A stretch of DNA of 45,828 bases from Plakobranchus ocellatus (Eukaryota > Mollusca > Gastropoda > Plakobranchidae): NCBI GenBank assembly GCA_019648995.1, contig BLXT01001780.1:706972-752799 (forward strand), given 5' to 3'. This document shows, in pieces, positions 31,804-41,930 of the stretch. Positions within the stretch are counted from its first letter, which is position 1. Each line of letters opens with the position of its first letter. The notes beneath the pieces were generated by a model, which made no database searches, was not told the DNA's origin, and worked only from the letters and a program-made list of their open reading frames with translations. Made by a program: the position numbers and the translations under genes.

Positions 31804-33929
31804 AGGCAATTCCACAAAGTATAAGAAAACGAGGTCAATAAAGAGGCAATCATCTTCAAAACAAAAATAAAGAACCCGCAAGTTTTGAGGGCATTCATTA
31901 TTAAGATATCAATCATATACTTATTGGTAAAAATCACTTTTGAGAAAGAAAGGGCTAAAATCGTGGAACCTTGATTAGAATTCACCAAGGATCAATACTA
32001 TATACTGAGGCCCCTGGCATATGAACCTGACAACCCGCATTTACAAAAGAGACAAAATCGGCACCCAAAGGAAATGATTTCCAAACCTAGAATAATTTTT
32101 GTTGAAACCAACCAAAACACAACCATGGCATAGTACATGCAGTATAGTATAATACACTAACCAATAAATTATTTAAACATACCTATACATATTAGATATA
32201 AAGGAATTACATAAAATTTACCAAAACAAAACAAAAAAAAATTTCCATGCGTAAACCAGATGACAACCCATAGTGACTGACTGATGAGGTTCATGCACAG
32301 AGAAATTGGTTCAAAGCATGTAAGTTTTTATAGACTCATTTGATAATACATATATGAGTGACTGGATTGGATGCCACTGTACCTGAATACCTGCAGATAT
32401 GTTGATTATCATGTCTGTGCCCAACAACAATAAAAACCTTCACTGACATATTTCAGAGACATATGCTATATATTCAGCAAACTTTATATTATGCACATTG
32501 TCATTTTTTTAACAAATTCTAAAAAATATCCTGCAAATTACAGACCAACTCTCTTTAGTAACACATTTTTTTTACAATGCATAGAGGTCGGGAAGTTTTG
32601 TTTGTGTCATGAAGAGGAAAGACTGTTGGAGTTGCAGAGAAGCGTACAGTGGCCAATTTATTTTGAAATATTTGACTATACATAAATATTCAAAATCTTT
32701 GCAACTTGGATGCCTTAAATATCACTATTAGCAAGACCGTCCTTACAAATAGGAGCAAAGATCTGATTCATTTTAAATGAATATTTGTATCTTGCTTGTC
32801 GGCTACACTCTTGAGCTGACCACCCTTTATAGAATTTGCAATAAAAAGCCTATACTATGTGATGATGTGTCACGCAGTTATTAAAGAGTTGTCCCAGATT
32901 AAAAAACTACAATTAATACCAGAAACACTTTGCAGTTAAAGGCTGGCCTTTCAGTGGCAAATGAATGAGTTTTTACCTATGCTTTTGATGTTTTACTTCG
33001 TTCAATCTTTATGAAGCTTTGATTTTTGCATTTATATTGATGGAGCTTACTTTTGACAGGAGTAGAGAGACTATGGTCATGAGGTGTTACAATGGAGCAG
33101 CTGATAGTCATGGTCATCTAAAGGTGCCATAGCATGGTTGCTATAATCATCTGGAGGTGCTAGGGCAGTCCCATTACAGTTTTCTGGAGATGTCAGTCCA
33201 TCTTGGTCAGCTGACAATATGGTAGTATTGTTAATTGTTACAGGACTTTTTTGTCATCTAGACATACAGAGTGACGCTCTAGACATGAATCTGCACTAGA
33301 GGTTTTAAAAGATGACTTAATTCCTTGTCAGAAGTATTCATACTCAAGTTTTTGTCATCTCCTTCAAAAGCTTAATCCAAACAATAATTTTCGCCACTTC
33401 AATATAATTCAAGCAATATAGGAAAAGCATCCACAAAAGACCACTGTGCTGATCTGTCTGTTGCCACAATCCATTGAGCATAAGCGAACTGATCTGAATA
33501 GAGATGTGTTGTGTTACACCTCAACTAGTAAAATAACATAGGGACTATACAGCTGCCTAAACTAAGAATTAGAAAAATGATCAACACTTTGGGCTTTGTA
33601 AATATAGATCTAGTTCTAAATAGTTCTTGGTTTTAGCCTATGAGAGTAGTGTAAAACTCATGATAAGTCTCTGAATCTTGATATTAAATGAAATCTTGTC
33701 CTTGATTTTGAGCTCAATATGTAGATAGCACTTTGATCATAAGAGCACAATTTATATACATACTTAAAATAAAATTGTGATGAAAATTAGATTTTAACAG
33801 CAAAAACAACAATTTTATGGTTTAAATGGCTTCTTTAAAAAGCCTCCCCCATCTTGAGAATGTGGCTTACGATGTTCATGCATGGAATTTTGATTCTGCT
33901 GAAAGGGTGAATAAAAAAGAAATACGGAC

Positions 33930-33935
33930 TTTATT
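33930..33935 (-). promoter_or_regulatory. Candidate polyadenylation signal (AATAAA) for the FBXO30-like gene
   Basis: TTTATT on the + strand reads AATAAA on the - strand, about 470 nt past the stop at 34407, a normal 3' UTR length. Chance AATAAA hexamers are common in this AT-rich DNA. Confidence 0.35.
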
Positions 33936-34186
33936 TGCCTAAACTATTTTGTACTGCTCCCATGTAATAACAGTAAATTAAGGGCAGTAAGCAGTACCCT
34001 TTTGTCATAAAAGCTGAATTTGTAAGAAAATTTGGATTATTAGGTTCATGCACAGGTCACAGAGTTAAGGCACTACAATCACTAGCTCCATTGAGTTAAA
34101 GATGTACAATTGCATGCATTAATAGGACTGGATTTGAAGTACATTTACTTTCAAATCCTTCTTGCCTTTTTGCTTGACTTAAGTTT

Positions 34187-34457
34187 TTGCTCTTTAGGTC
34201 AGCAGCTTTGGTGCTCGTTGTTGGATTTGTTGGACTGTTTGTCTATGATTCTACCTCTATAAGGACAGCTCTAATGGGCTCCACGTCGATTCCATTTCCC
34301 ATGACTTGGATCTTGCCAGTTCTTGCACTTTAGGTCAGCAGCTTGGCTTGTCATAGTTGGATTTGTTGGATTGTTTGCCTATGATTCTACCTCTATAAGG
34401 ACAGCTCTATAGGTTCCATGTTGATTCCCTTGCCCATGGAATGACATGGATCTTGCC
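34187..34457. repeat. 136-bp tandem duplication containing the 3' coding end of the FBXO30-like gene
   Basis: Copy 1 (34187-34322) and copy 2 (34323-34457) share TTTAGGTCAGCAGCTT, GATTCTACCTCTATAAGGACAG and (A/T)GGATCTTGCC. Copy 2 includes the last 17 codons of the F-box gene. Copy 1 lies downstream of the stop and keeps an open frame through the same segment. Confidence 0.92.
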
Positions 34458-34577
34458 TGAGTGTCGCAGTATATCCTTGTTGAAGGGACACACTTTCAGA
34501 TGATCCCCCATGTGAGGGACCGACTGCTTGAAACGCCACGATCTGATTGGCTCAAAGCTTGTACTAAACATCCAACG
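34407..34577 (-). CDS. FBXO30: FBXO30-like coding exon 6 (C-terminus)
   Basis: Acceptor TTAATGTTTCAG; 56 codons then TAG (34409-34407). RWMFSTSFEPIRSWRF and GDHLKVCPFN match human RFSTAFCSVNEWKF and ADHLKKCSYN. The last residues, HVIPWARESTWNL, look frameshifted when compared with the neighbouring duplicate copy. Confidence 0.93.
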   Translation of the reverse strand, partial: RWMFSTSFEPIRSWRFKQSVPHMGDHLKVCPFNKDILRHSGKIHVIPWARESTWNL

Positions 34578-37500
34578 CTGAAACATTAAGTGAAAATAAA
34601 AGAAGAGCTCCACTCAATTCACTTGAAGCAAAAACTAATCAAAGGATGGTGCGTGACTTATTCATTTCATTTATTGGCTGCCACTAGCAATGATCCAAAC
34701 TTACAATAATGCCCACTTTATCAGAGATGCTTGAATTGTGTAAGAATTGCCAATATCTTCCATTTTACCATTTTATTAGGGTCTATAAAGATAAAAAAAA
34801 TTCAACAGAGACCTTCTTGAAATTATATGTTGAAAGCATAAAACAAATTTGATTAAACAGGTTTGCAACTACAGATTTTCAGGATGAACGTATACATTTT
34901 TGTTCTGTTCCCTTCAAAAAAATTTTTGATTCCTCTAAAAAGTATTTGCAAAACTTAAAAAAAGACATGGATGCTTGGGCAGAAGTGAAGACTGCATGAA
35001 ACCAGTTTTATTTTTAGGTCTAAAATATGGTGCATTAGGACGGAACTATTGTCTGAAAAACATTATGACAGAGGAGAAATCAACTTCAAGCACCTGTTTC
35101 ACAATACTCTTTATCAAAGAAAGCAAATGATTTACCTTACTGGCAACTTTCCAGCTAATGTTATTGTCTGACTTGTGGCGCTGCCAGTTCAGCACTACAA
35201 TACCAAAGTCATCTAACAGACTGCAACAGACGTCACGAAGCAGATGTGAGGTCAAGGCTAAGTTGCACAAGCTGAAGCTATCCAAATGTTTTGCTGTAAA
35301 GAAATAAAAAAGTTAAAAATAAAATTTGGACATTTTCAAGATATTTTGCCATATAGTCAACAAGCACAACCTCCAGATCCGTTTCTAGCTGGATTATCTG
35401 CATTAAAAGTATTCATTCTGCAACAAAATTGGATACCTGCTTGTACATCTGGGCAGAATTAGGCCAGTGTTATTCTGGGAAATTACAGAATGTTTCTATT
35501 GCTTCCTAGATTTTTTTGGTCTAGATTTAGACTGTTTGTAAATTGTATTTTAGGCCCAAGCAATGTGATGGATTATGACTGGCTAATATTTTTAGCATGT
35601 AAATTTAAACATAAAGGGTGCATTTGATTGTTTACTAATGGGTATTAAATCAAAACAACGTTTTTGCAAGTTTTATCTCTGATTGTGGAACCTGTGGTTG
35701 TTTCAGATAATATTTGGTTTATAAAATAAATGAAAAAGAAAATTCTCATAAAATCTATTCACCAACGATTCTTTGATCTTCCTCCCAGTAAAAAAAAAGG
35801 ACAATTACAATCTTCCTGGTTATCAGGCCAAACTATGATAAAAAAACATGTTAACATTGAATTTGACCTTGACCCTGCTAGCTCAGCCAGGAATACAGTT
35901 AATCAAGAAATAAAAAATAAATTTGTGCTGATTTCCTTATACAATATTGCTACAGCAATCGGTTTTACTTTCTGTAGTGATCTAGGCACTTCCTTTTTAG
36001 AAGCCTAGGCCTAGATTTAGATAGTTGAAACTAATCTCTTGTAAGTATATATGCTTACCAATATTCTGCAAAACTTCAAAAGGTAGATCTAACAAATTGT
36101 ATCCTGTGAATGATGCTTTCCTTTCAGTGTCATCTTCTTCCACCTCATATTCAAACAGAACTTTAGAATCCCAGTTCATGCCAGAGTAAATAGTCGGCTG
36201 TACTGTCATTCTTAGCATAGGACCGCAGACTGCCTCACCGGAGAGTGAGCAAGATTCCAGCTTTTCTGTCACCAAGTTGTTTGTATTTATGTCACGGCTG
36301 TTGCTTTCAGCCAAATTGTGTTTGGCTTTATGATTTTCACTGTTGGAGTTTTTACCAGGAATATAATCAAACTCTTTATCAATATCCGCAAGATTACTAA
36401 TACTGGGATTCGAAACGGGCAGTATATCAGTGCTATTTCCATGCTCATTTTTGGGGCATCCTGCACTTGTTGCCGTATCAGCAGCTTGCAACATTTCCTC
36501 TGCACAAAGCTTTTCTTGGAAAAGCTTCTCAGAGAGCGAACAGTCCAGTTTCTCACACTGGCCGGTTTCAAGTGAGGAGGACTTAGGTTCTGAGATCAGA
36601 GTGGTGCTTCGTACCCCAAAGCTTTCCTGCAACCAGGAGTGATATACCTGCATGTTAGGTTGCGCAGGTTCCAGACGCATGAAAGAAAAAGTGCAACCCA
36701 GGTAAGCAAGAGGGCAGCGCTGCTCTAGCCACCCATGCATACCTTGATGGATTTCTTGGTGGACATTCTGACAGTGAGGGGGGAAAAAAACAAAAGAGCA
36801 TTTGGATAAAAAGTGTTTATTATGCTAAAAAAAAATTAGATGGTTGAGAGCCTGAGAAGTTAATGGGTTATATGTACTAGAAACACATCTCATCTCTCTC
36901 TCTCTCTCTCTCTTTTTTTTCTCAATCAAGCAAGACAAATAGCTGAACGAGAAAAAAACATACCTATAGGCAAGTCTATTCTTGCAAAGCATCAAAGACA
37001 GAAAACAAAAGAAAAGATTATGTGGCTATGAAAAAATATTTTCTGATCTTCTTTTTCATTTTGAAGATTTCTCACTAATCAAACAGATGCCAATTGCATA
37101 AATTGTAAGTTGATTTTTTTTTTATTTAATGAAAAGTTTCTTTGTTGGCTAGCTCATGACGTAAACAGCTTAGATCTAAACCTTTCAAAACTTGACCTGT
37201 CAAAATTCCCACTCATTGGGACAGAACAAATAGTCAAAGTATGATTCACCTTAAAGTGCCAGCGATATTGATCACGGCGAAAGTTTTGTGCGCAGATGAA
37301 TGTGTACATACTTGGAGACTTCTGCACATACTTGTTGATACATTCAAACCCTATGTTCACGCCTAGCATTTGGTGCAGGCAAATCTCTGCAGGAGCAGCA
37401 TCACCGTCATTGCTCTCAGAGCTCACATCAAAGCCTCTATCCCCACCAACTTTCTGCCCTAACAGCTTATGAAGCTGCGTTCCCCCCATATCCTGCAGGG

Positions 37501-39078
37501 TTGACTTGGATTTTGAGCTTGCCTCACTGATACGATCTGAAGACAGGCTACTACGAACAGATCTTTCGGTTGATTGATCTCTCACGGGTTTAGATACAAC
37601 TTTTTCATCAATATTGTTTATTGGAAAGACAGCTTGAGAATTTTCTTGCGCTTCTACAGTGTCACTTTGTATATGATTAGAATTCTGGTAGTTTGTACTT
37701 TCACTTTTGTCTACAGCAGTTTCTTTTGCAATGCAATTAGACATAAATGTATGATCTGGTGGAAGGGATGATGATCGAAAACTACAAACACCTGGATAGT
37801 CAATGTGTTTTACACTTCTATCATGAGAACTGCTCGATGCAGCTTCTGGAATGTCCGACAATCTATCTTGAGATAATGATGATGATGACGATGATAAAGC
37901 TGAAGCCGATTTGTCAAGAGCTGCTGCGACACTATCTGTCATTGCTTTGGTCACCAGGAAAAGTTTACTTTTAATGCTCTCACTTAAGCCTGCGGGAGTC
38001 TTTGTGAGATCCCATGGAGTGTCAGTTTCATCCTCTGAGAGCGTATGAGATGTGTCGGAAGATGTCATGATATCTAGTTCGTGAGATCGGCCATCAGACG
38101 TGAAAGGTGCTGCTGGGTACTTTTGAGTGAGGGAATTTCTCAGGGTGCGTCTGAGCTTCCTGGGTGCACGGAGAGAGTCAATGAGCATCCTCTGGTCACG
38201 CATGGCCAGTCCAACATCTAGCTGACCGCAGTCTATGTAGGTCTTGGACTGGGGGAGGGGCATTCGCAATCCTTTCTCACGAGCGTGCATTGGCCATCTG
38301 AGAAACAGAATCAAGCCATTTGTTTTTTTGTTGTTTTTTTTTAACTACGGAACAATTCTTTTGCAAAATGATTCATGGGACAGCTGGAAGTTTGGGCACT
38401 GTTTTCTATTGAAGCATTTAAGGTCCATGTAAAGAGATATTTTATTTTTTGCTTTAAACCAATAAACACACACAAATAAGCGCTCAGATGTATTTTGGTT
38501 CAAAATTGATAGCTTTCACTTGCCTGTAAAGCTGTTTATATATTTAACATTCATGAAGAATGGTACTTACCACAAATTTTGCCCTCTAACAACAAAAGAG
38601 TATAAAACTCTTGTGTTCTCTCTACTAATGTCACTCTGAGTTAAAATACAACTGGAACGAATTGCTCACCTACTCCATTCTTCTGAGCAACAGACGACAC
38701 TAGCTGGACAGACAGGCAAATGGCTGGCCATCCTTGACCGCTTGACCTGATGTGGACAGCCATACTCTTTGTTGACACAGGCCACTCTCTCCTCGGGACA
38801 GGTCAGACCATGTTCCACCTGCTTGCACCTTTCCAAAGATAGCAACAAACAGTGCTGGACTTATTGTTTCTTCAAATGTATCTAAAAGAGTTCTTTAAGG
38901 CAAATCCTGATAACAAAATGTTTTAATCATTCAGAGTAAGAGTATATTGCAAAACATATTTTTCTCAAACCATTTCCTCATAAATCAAGTTCATACAGTG
39001 GAGTTCACTTACAGTGGCCATCGTTGTCGTCATCGTGGTAGTGGTAGAGGTAGTGGTAGGAGGTAGTAGTAGTCGTAA

Positions 39079-39134
<56 letters not shown>

Positions 39135-39487
39135 AAAGCAGCAGCAGTAGCAGTACTAGTAGCAGCAGCAGTAGCAGCAGCAGCAGTGGTAGTAAGTTAA
39201 AGATATCCAACTTATTTAGAAAAATGGCACAGGAGGAAAAGTTGATCCTTTCACCCTTGGGGATGTCTGAGAAAGGTTGGATTTTAATGAAACAAATATC
39301 TTCATCTTTTTTTCTACATCAATTCTGTAAGAAATTCTAAACTTACTACATGTATCACCAACCTGTGACATTTCCATCCACAGAGCTCACAGACAATCAT
39401 CTCACAAGAAGTAACTTGATCAGCAAATTTATTGCAGTCGACACGGCAGCAGCGGCTGCAATGACTGTGTTGGCCTTCCACTTCCAT
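34407..39487 (-). CDS. FBXO30: FBXO30/FBXO40-like F-box protein, whole coding region (6 exons)
   Basis: Exons on the - strand: 39487-39363, 38828-38670, 38297-37250, 36767-36059, 35293-35136, 34577-34407. They sum to 2370 nt (789 aa plus stop), all phases consistent; human FBXO30 is about 745 aa. The start MEVEGQHSHCSRC matches human MEEELQHSHCVNC. Residues 1-95 form the TRAF-like zinc-finger module ending CPASVVCCSEEWSRWP. A divergent Ser-rich region follows. A second zinc module (FICAQNFRRDQYRWHFKNVH and GWLEQRCPLAYLGCTF) precedes the F-box (LLDLPFEVLQNIAKHL, residue 669 on) and a C-terminal GDHLKVCPFN segment. Family members recruit substrates to SCF (SKP1-CUL1-F-box) ubiquitin ligases. 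Introns 2, 3, 4 and 5 show nothing notable beyond a CT tract and a short dispersed repeat in intron 3. Whether FBXO30 or FBXO40 is closer cannot be decided here. Confidence 0.95.
35136..35293 (-). CDS. FBXO30: FBXO30-like coding exon 5 (F-box)
   Basis: Acceptor TTATTTCTTTACAG, donor GTAAAT; 158 nt, phase 1 to 0. Encodes KHLDSFSLCNLALTSHLLRD and VCCSLLDDFGIVVLNWQRHK. Human FBXO30 has GFLDGFSLCQLSCVSKLMRD and VCGSLLQSRGMVILQWGKRK. Confidence 0.96.
36059..36767 (-). CDS. FBXO30: FBXO30-like coding exon 4 (zinc module end to F-box start)
   Basis: Acceptor CCTCACTGTCAG, donor GTAAGC; 709 nt, phase 0 to 1. Begins NVHQEIHQGMHGWLEQRCPL (human NVHGDIHAGLNGWMEQRCPL) and ends LLDLPFEVLQNI, the first helix of the F-box. 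The roughly 160-residue stretch between them is a poorly conserved insert, longer than in vertebrates. Confidence 0.95.
36851..36879. repeat. Dispersed 29-bp repeat (second copy)
   Basis: CCTGAGAAGTTAATGGGTTATATGTACTA type sequence, one mismatch from 786-814. Both copies run into CATCTC-rich pyrimidine tracts (here a CT tract to about 36912), so they are probably ends of one repeat family. Confidence 0.7.
37250..38297 (-). CDS. FBXO30: FBXO30-like coding exon 3 (variable central region)
   Basis: Acceptor TTCTGTTTCTCAG, donor GTGAAT; 1048 nt, ends in phase 0. Starts WPMHAREKG (human WPVSYADRK) and includes QLDVGLAMRDQRMLIDSL, matching human QLDMALALQDQRMLLESL. The middle is Ser/Asp-rich low complexity. 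The end MYTFICAQNFRRDQYRWHFK matches the second zinc module. Confidence 0.95.
38670..38828 (-). CDS. FBXO30: FBXO30-like coding exon 2 (TRAF-like zinc finger)
   Basis: Acceptor CTTTGGAAAG, donor GTGAGC; 159 nt, phase 2 to 2. Encodes CKQVEHGLTCPEERVACVN and YGCPHQVKRSRMASHLPVCP, matching human FBXO30 CPFERVPCLNSDFGCPFTMAR. The acceptor is purine-rich, but homology places it firmly. Confidence 0.95.
39041..39192. repeat. Trinucleotide microsatellite (TAG then CAG-type)
   Basis: Long GTA/TAG repeat followed by mixed AGC/AGT units in intron 1 of the F-box gene. It creates long artificial poly-Ser and poly-Leu frames. Confidence 0.95.
39363..39487 (-). CDS. FBXO30: FBXO30-like coding exon 1 (start codon, zinc module)
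   Basis: An acceptor CTTCCTCAG (- strand, near 39532) opens the exon upstream of ATG at 39487, so a 5' UTR exon must lie further upstream. Encodes QHSHCSRCCRVDC and CEMIVCELCGWKCH. Donor GTTGGT; ends in phase 2. Confidence 0.92.
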
Positions 39488-39532
39488 TGGTGGATCCACT
39501 GGGAATCTGTTGTGATCAATAATATTTAACAC

Positions 39533-41750
39533 TGAGGAAGAAATAGCTATAGAATTTATTTAGCTGGTCCCATTTAAAAAGTGAGAAATAAAACCTTTCA
39601 ACTGACTTAATTGGATGAGAAAAAAAAATGAATACTTTTTTTGCAGATTTAACAATGAAAAAACACAACGATACAAAAGATAATAATTCCCAACACATTC
39701 CTAAAGGAATGAATAAAAACTAAAATTTTCACATAAATTTATGAACACAATCAACCTCCTTCTTTCTTTTTTAAATTAAACTTTAACACTGTGATCAGAT
39801 TGCCATCTCATAAAAATTCAGAAAATATTTGGAATCAGCGCCATTTAACCTGAATTCTTTAGGAACAAGTGAAAAACTCAGTTTATCCAAAAATTTAATT
39901 AACCAAAAATCAGTTTTTAACATATTTGTTGATAAAATTCTTAACTTAATTTTTTCAAAACACTCTCGAGAAATGCAATGGGGAGCATAAAAGTTTCTTT
40001 TTAACTCTTTGTGTCCGCATTTTTTTTCTACATCTGGGCAGAGTTTTCACTCTCTGCCCTCTTTCTTTCATATAGTTAGCGGCCGCTGCGGCCGCTCGGT
40101 CATCCGTATCGTTCCGTCGGCCGCTGGGTGCGGCCACTCGGAGTTATTGAGTTAATTGATTTTTTTTTTTTTTTTTTATTTTCTTACTGTCATTTTTTGG
40201 CTCATTTCATTTTGCAAAATTATCAGATATCTTCATAAAATATGTGTACATTTTTCATTCATGTTCTCAAAGACAATTGCTCCTTATTTTGACATTGTTT
40301 CTGTATCATGTGTCAAAAAAAGGCAGAGGTGGCTTTGCCAATTTTAATCCATACGGACATCAAACAATTCAAGCTGTGATAATTGCAATCTGTGTAAGTT
40401 TTCTGACATCATAAAGCATAGGCTTGAAAACTGTCACGTCTGCCAATGTGGCTAACATGGCTGTGCAAGGCTGTCTATTTTTCAATTTAATATTTTAACA
40501 GAGACCCCCAACTCATCTCATCATGTGTGAAGAATGCACTTATCATGTTTCTTGAACGAGGCAGGCATATAGAAAGCCTTGACAGACATTAACATTTTTT
40601 AACTGAGATGTGATGTCAGCCAGGGTTCTCAGATATAGAGTCCCACTTTTGTCTGCAATGACATTTTAATGACTGTTCTATTCTCTGTTTCAAGGAGTCT
40701 TTCACTTAAAACAACTATTAAACGTTTGATGCATAATTCTGAACAGCATTGAAAAGAATACTATTTATCACAGTTTTGCCCTAAAATTTCAAAATTTTTG
40801 GCAACTTTTGGCTCTAAAAAAATTAGATATACCTAAGTTAAGATTCAGATATCTGCAGCACTTCTGGGTAGGAAAAAAATCTGTTATATGAAGACAATTT
40901 AGATTCTTAAAAAAATTTGATTATTTGAATTCAGGTGAATTGGCGGTGACTGCAGAGCACTGGAGAGAATTTTGTCAATGTGCATGACCATGTGTGATCT
41001 CACCTTTTCTTCTGAGTAAACCCTGAAACAATCATGCCTTCTGGGAATCGTAGAAGTGAACAGCCTTGTCTTGTCAAAACTTTTCATAAAAGGAATATAT
41101 TAAATATTCAAAATGATAAGGGGCCTCTCAAAATGAATCTAGTTGCAATACTGACTGACACAAGAAAAATGAAAAATTTCACAGGTCTGCACCAAACTTA
41201 TGAATGCACCAAAATGCAAAGGGAAAGTGATGAGAGAGAAAGAAAAAAAGAGTATTAGAGAGAGAGAAAAACAGAGAGTCAGAAAAAGAGAACCAGAGAA
41301 AATTCCATATGAATAGAAAAAAGAGAGAGAGACTTTCTTTTTCATTTTAAGAATGACGGACTATGTATAGTGTCTTTATTATTACAATTTATCCAGTCAC
41401 TGCTCATGCAAATAAGGGATGGGTTGGTTCTAACGCAGGGTAGCTTTCTTAAGTTATTTTCTTATGTACAGATTCGGAAATCTCGTCAAAGTTATTGTTG
41501 GATCAGTGACTAAATAATTAAAAAAGGACCTAGATCAAGCTTATAGCATTCTTATATCTAGATCTCGTTGCCTTAGAAGTCTCTTTATTACATTACTGGT
41601 TGTTGGTTTTGATCTAGATATTTACGTCAGAATCTACTCTAGATAATAATTAATTATCTAATAATAAACACACATAAAAATACTTTATCGTTCAAATGAA
41701 TGTCTTTTCTTTTTTTTCCCCCAAAATCTTTTATGTGGAAGTCTGCTTCT
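39533..41750. other. Upstream of the FBXO30-like gene: presumed 5' intron or promoter region
   Basis: AT-rich and non-coding apart from the TTAA-flanked palindromic element at 40001-40155 and an AGAG-rich tract (41220-41335). The gene's 5' UTR exon and promoter must lie here or further right; none is convincing. Confidence 0.4.
40001..40155. mobile_element. Candidate short TTAA-flanked MITE with palindromic core
   Basis: TTAACTC at the left and GAGTTAA at the right bracket a 155-bp GC-rich island. Inside are a perfect 8-bp-stem hairpin (GGGCAGAG/CTCTGCCC, 40036-40059) and an AGCGGCCGC near-palindrome. The inverted ends are short (7 bp), so mobility is an inference. Confidence 0.4.
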
Positions 41751-41930
41751 AATTTCAGATCCTGATGCCTAGCGCTTTGTCATACTGAACAAAATAGTAA
41801 ACCCGGAACTCCGTTTTCGATTGTCGTTCATGCATTTTTCCGGGTGATTTTTTTAAAGTTACCATTGTTTATGGTTAGAGACTCCGCCCTCTCGTTCCAG
41901 GTTCGTCGCTAACTTTGCAAGGTCAGAGTG
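41751..41930 (-). promoter_or_regulatory. Weak candidate promoter for the FBXO30-like gene
   Basis: A CpG-richer patch with an ETS-like core (CCCGGAAC), a GGGCGGAG GC-box on the - strand and a possible donor (AATG then GTAACT, - strand). It lies about 2.3 kb upstream of the coding start, a plausible distance for a first non-coding exon. The evidence is only motif-level. Confidence 0.2.

Larger units (their letters stand above)
30061..34186. other. Intergenic region between the two convergent genes
   Basis: AT-rich. Holds one tandem array (31355-31803), a poly-A signal for the F-box gene near 33930 and weak minus-strand coding-like patches at about 33898-33815, 33210-33070 and 30925-30800. 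No confident gene. Confidence 0.5.

Noticed and set aside
33067..33180. APPDDY/APLDDH repeat peptide as a real domain
   Set aside because: It comes from a roughly 30-bp direct duplication and may be minisatellite-derived; kept only as a weak finding.
35730..36008. 92-aa + strand ORF inside intron 4 of the F-box gene
   Set aside because: AT-rich, Lys/Asn/Ile-biased translation with no domain; looks like intronic chance ORF.
36287..36642. ORFs of 70-94 aa overlapping F-box exon 4
   Set aside because: They overlap conserved coding sequence in other frames and show no independent conservation.
39014..39210. Poly-Ser and poly-Leu frames
   Set aside because: They are translations of the TAG/AGC trinucleotide repeat in an intron.
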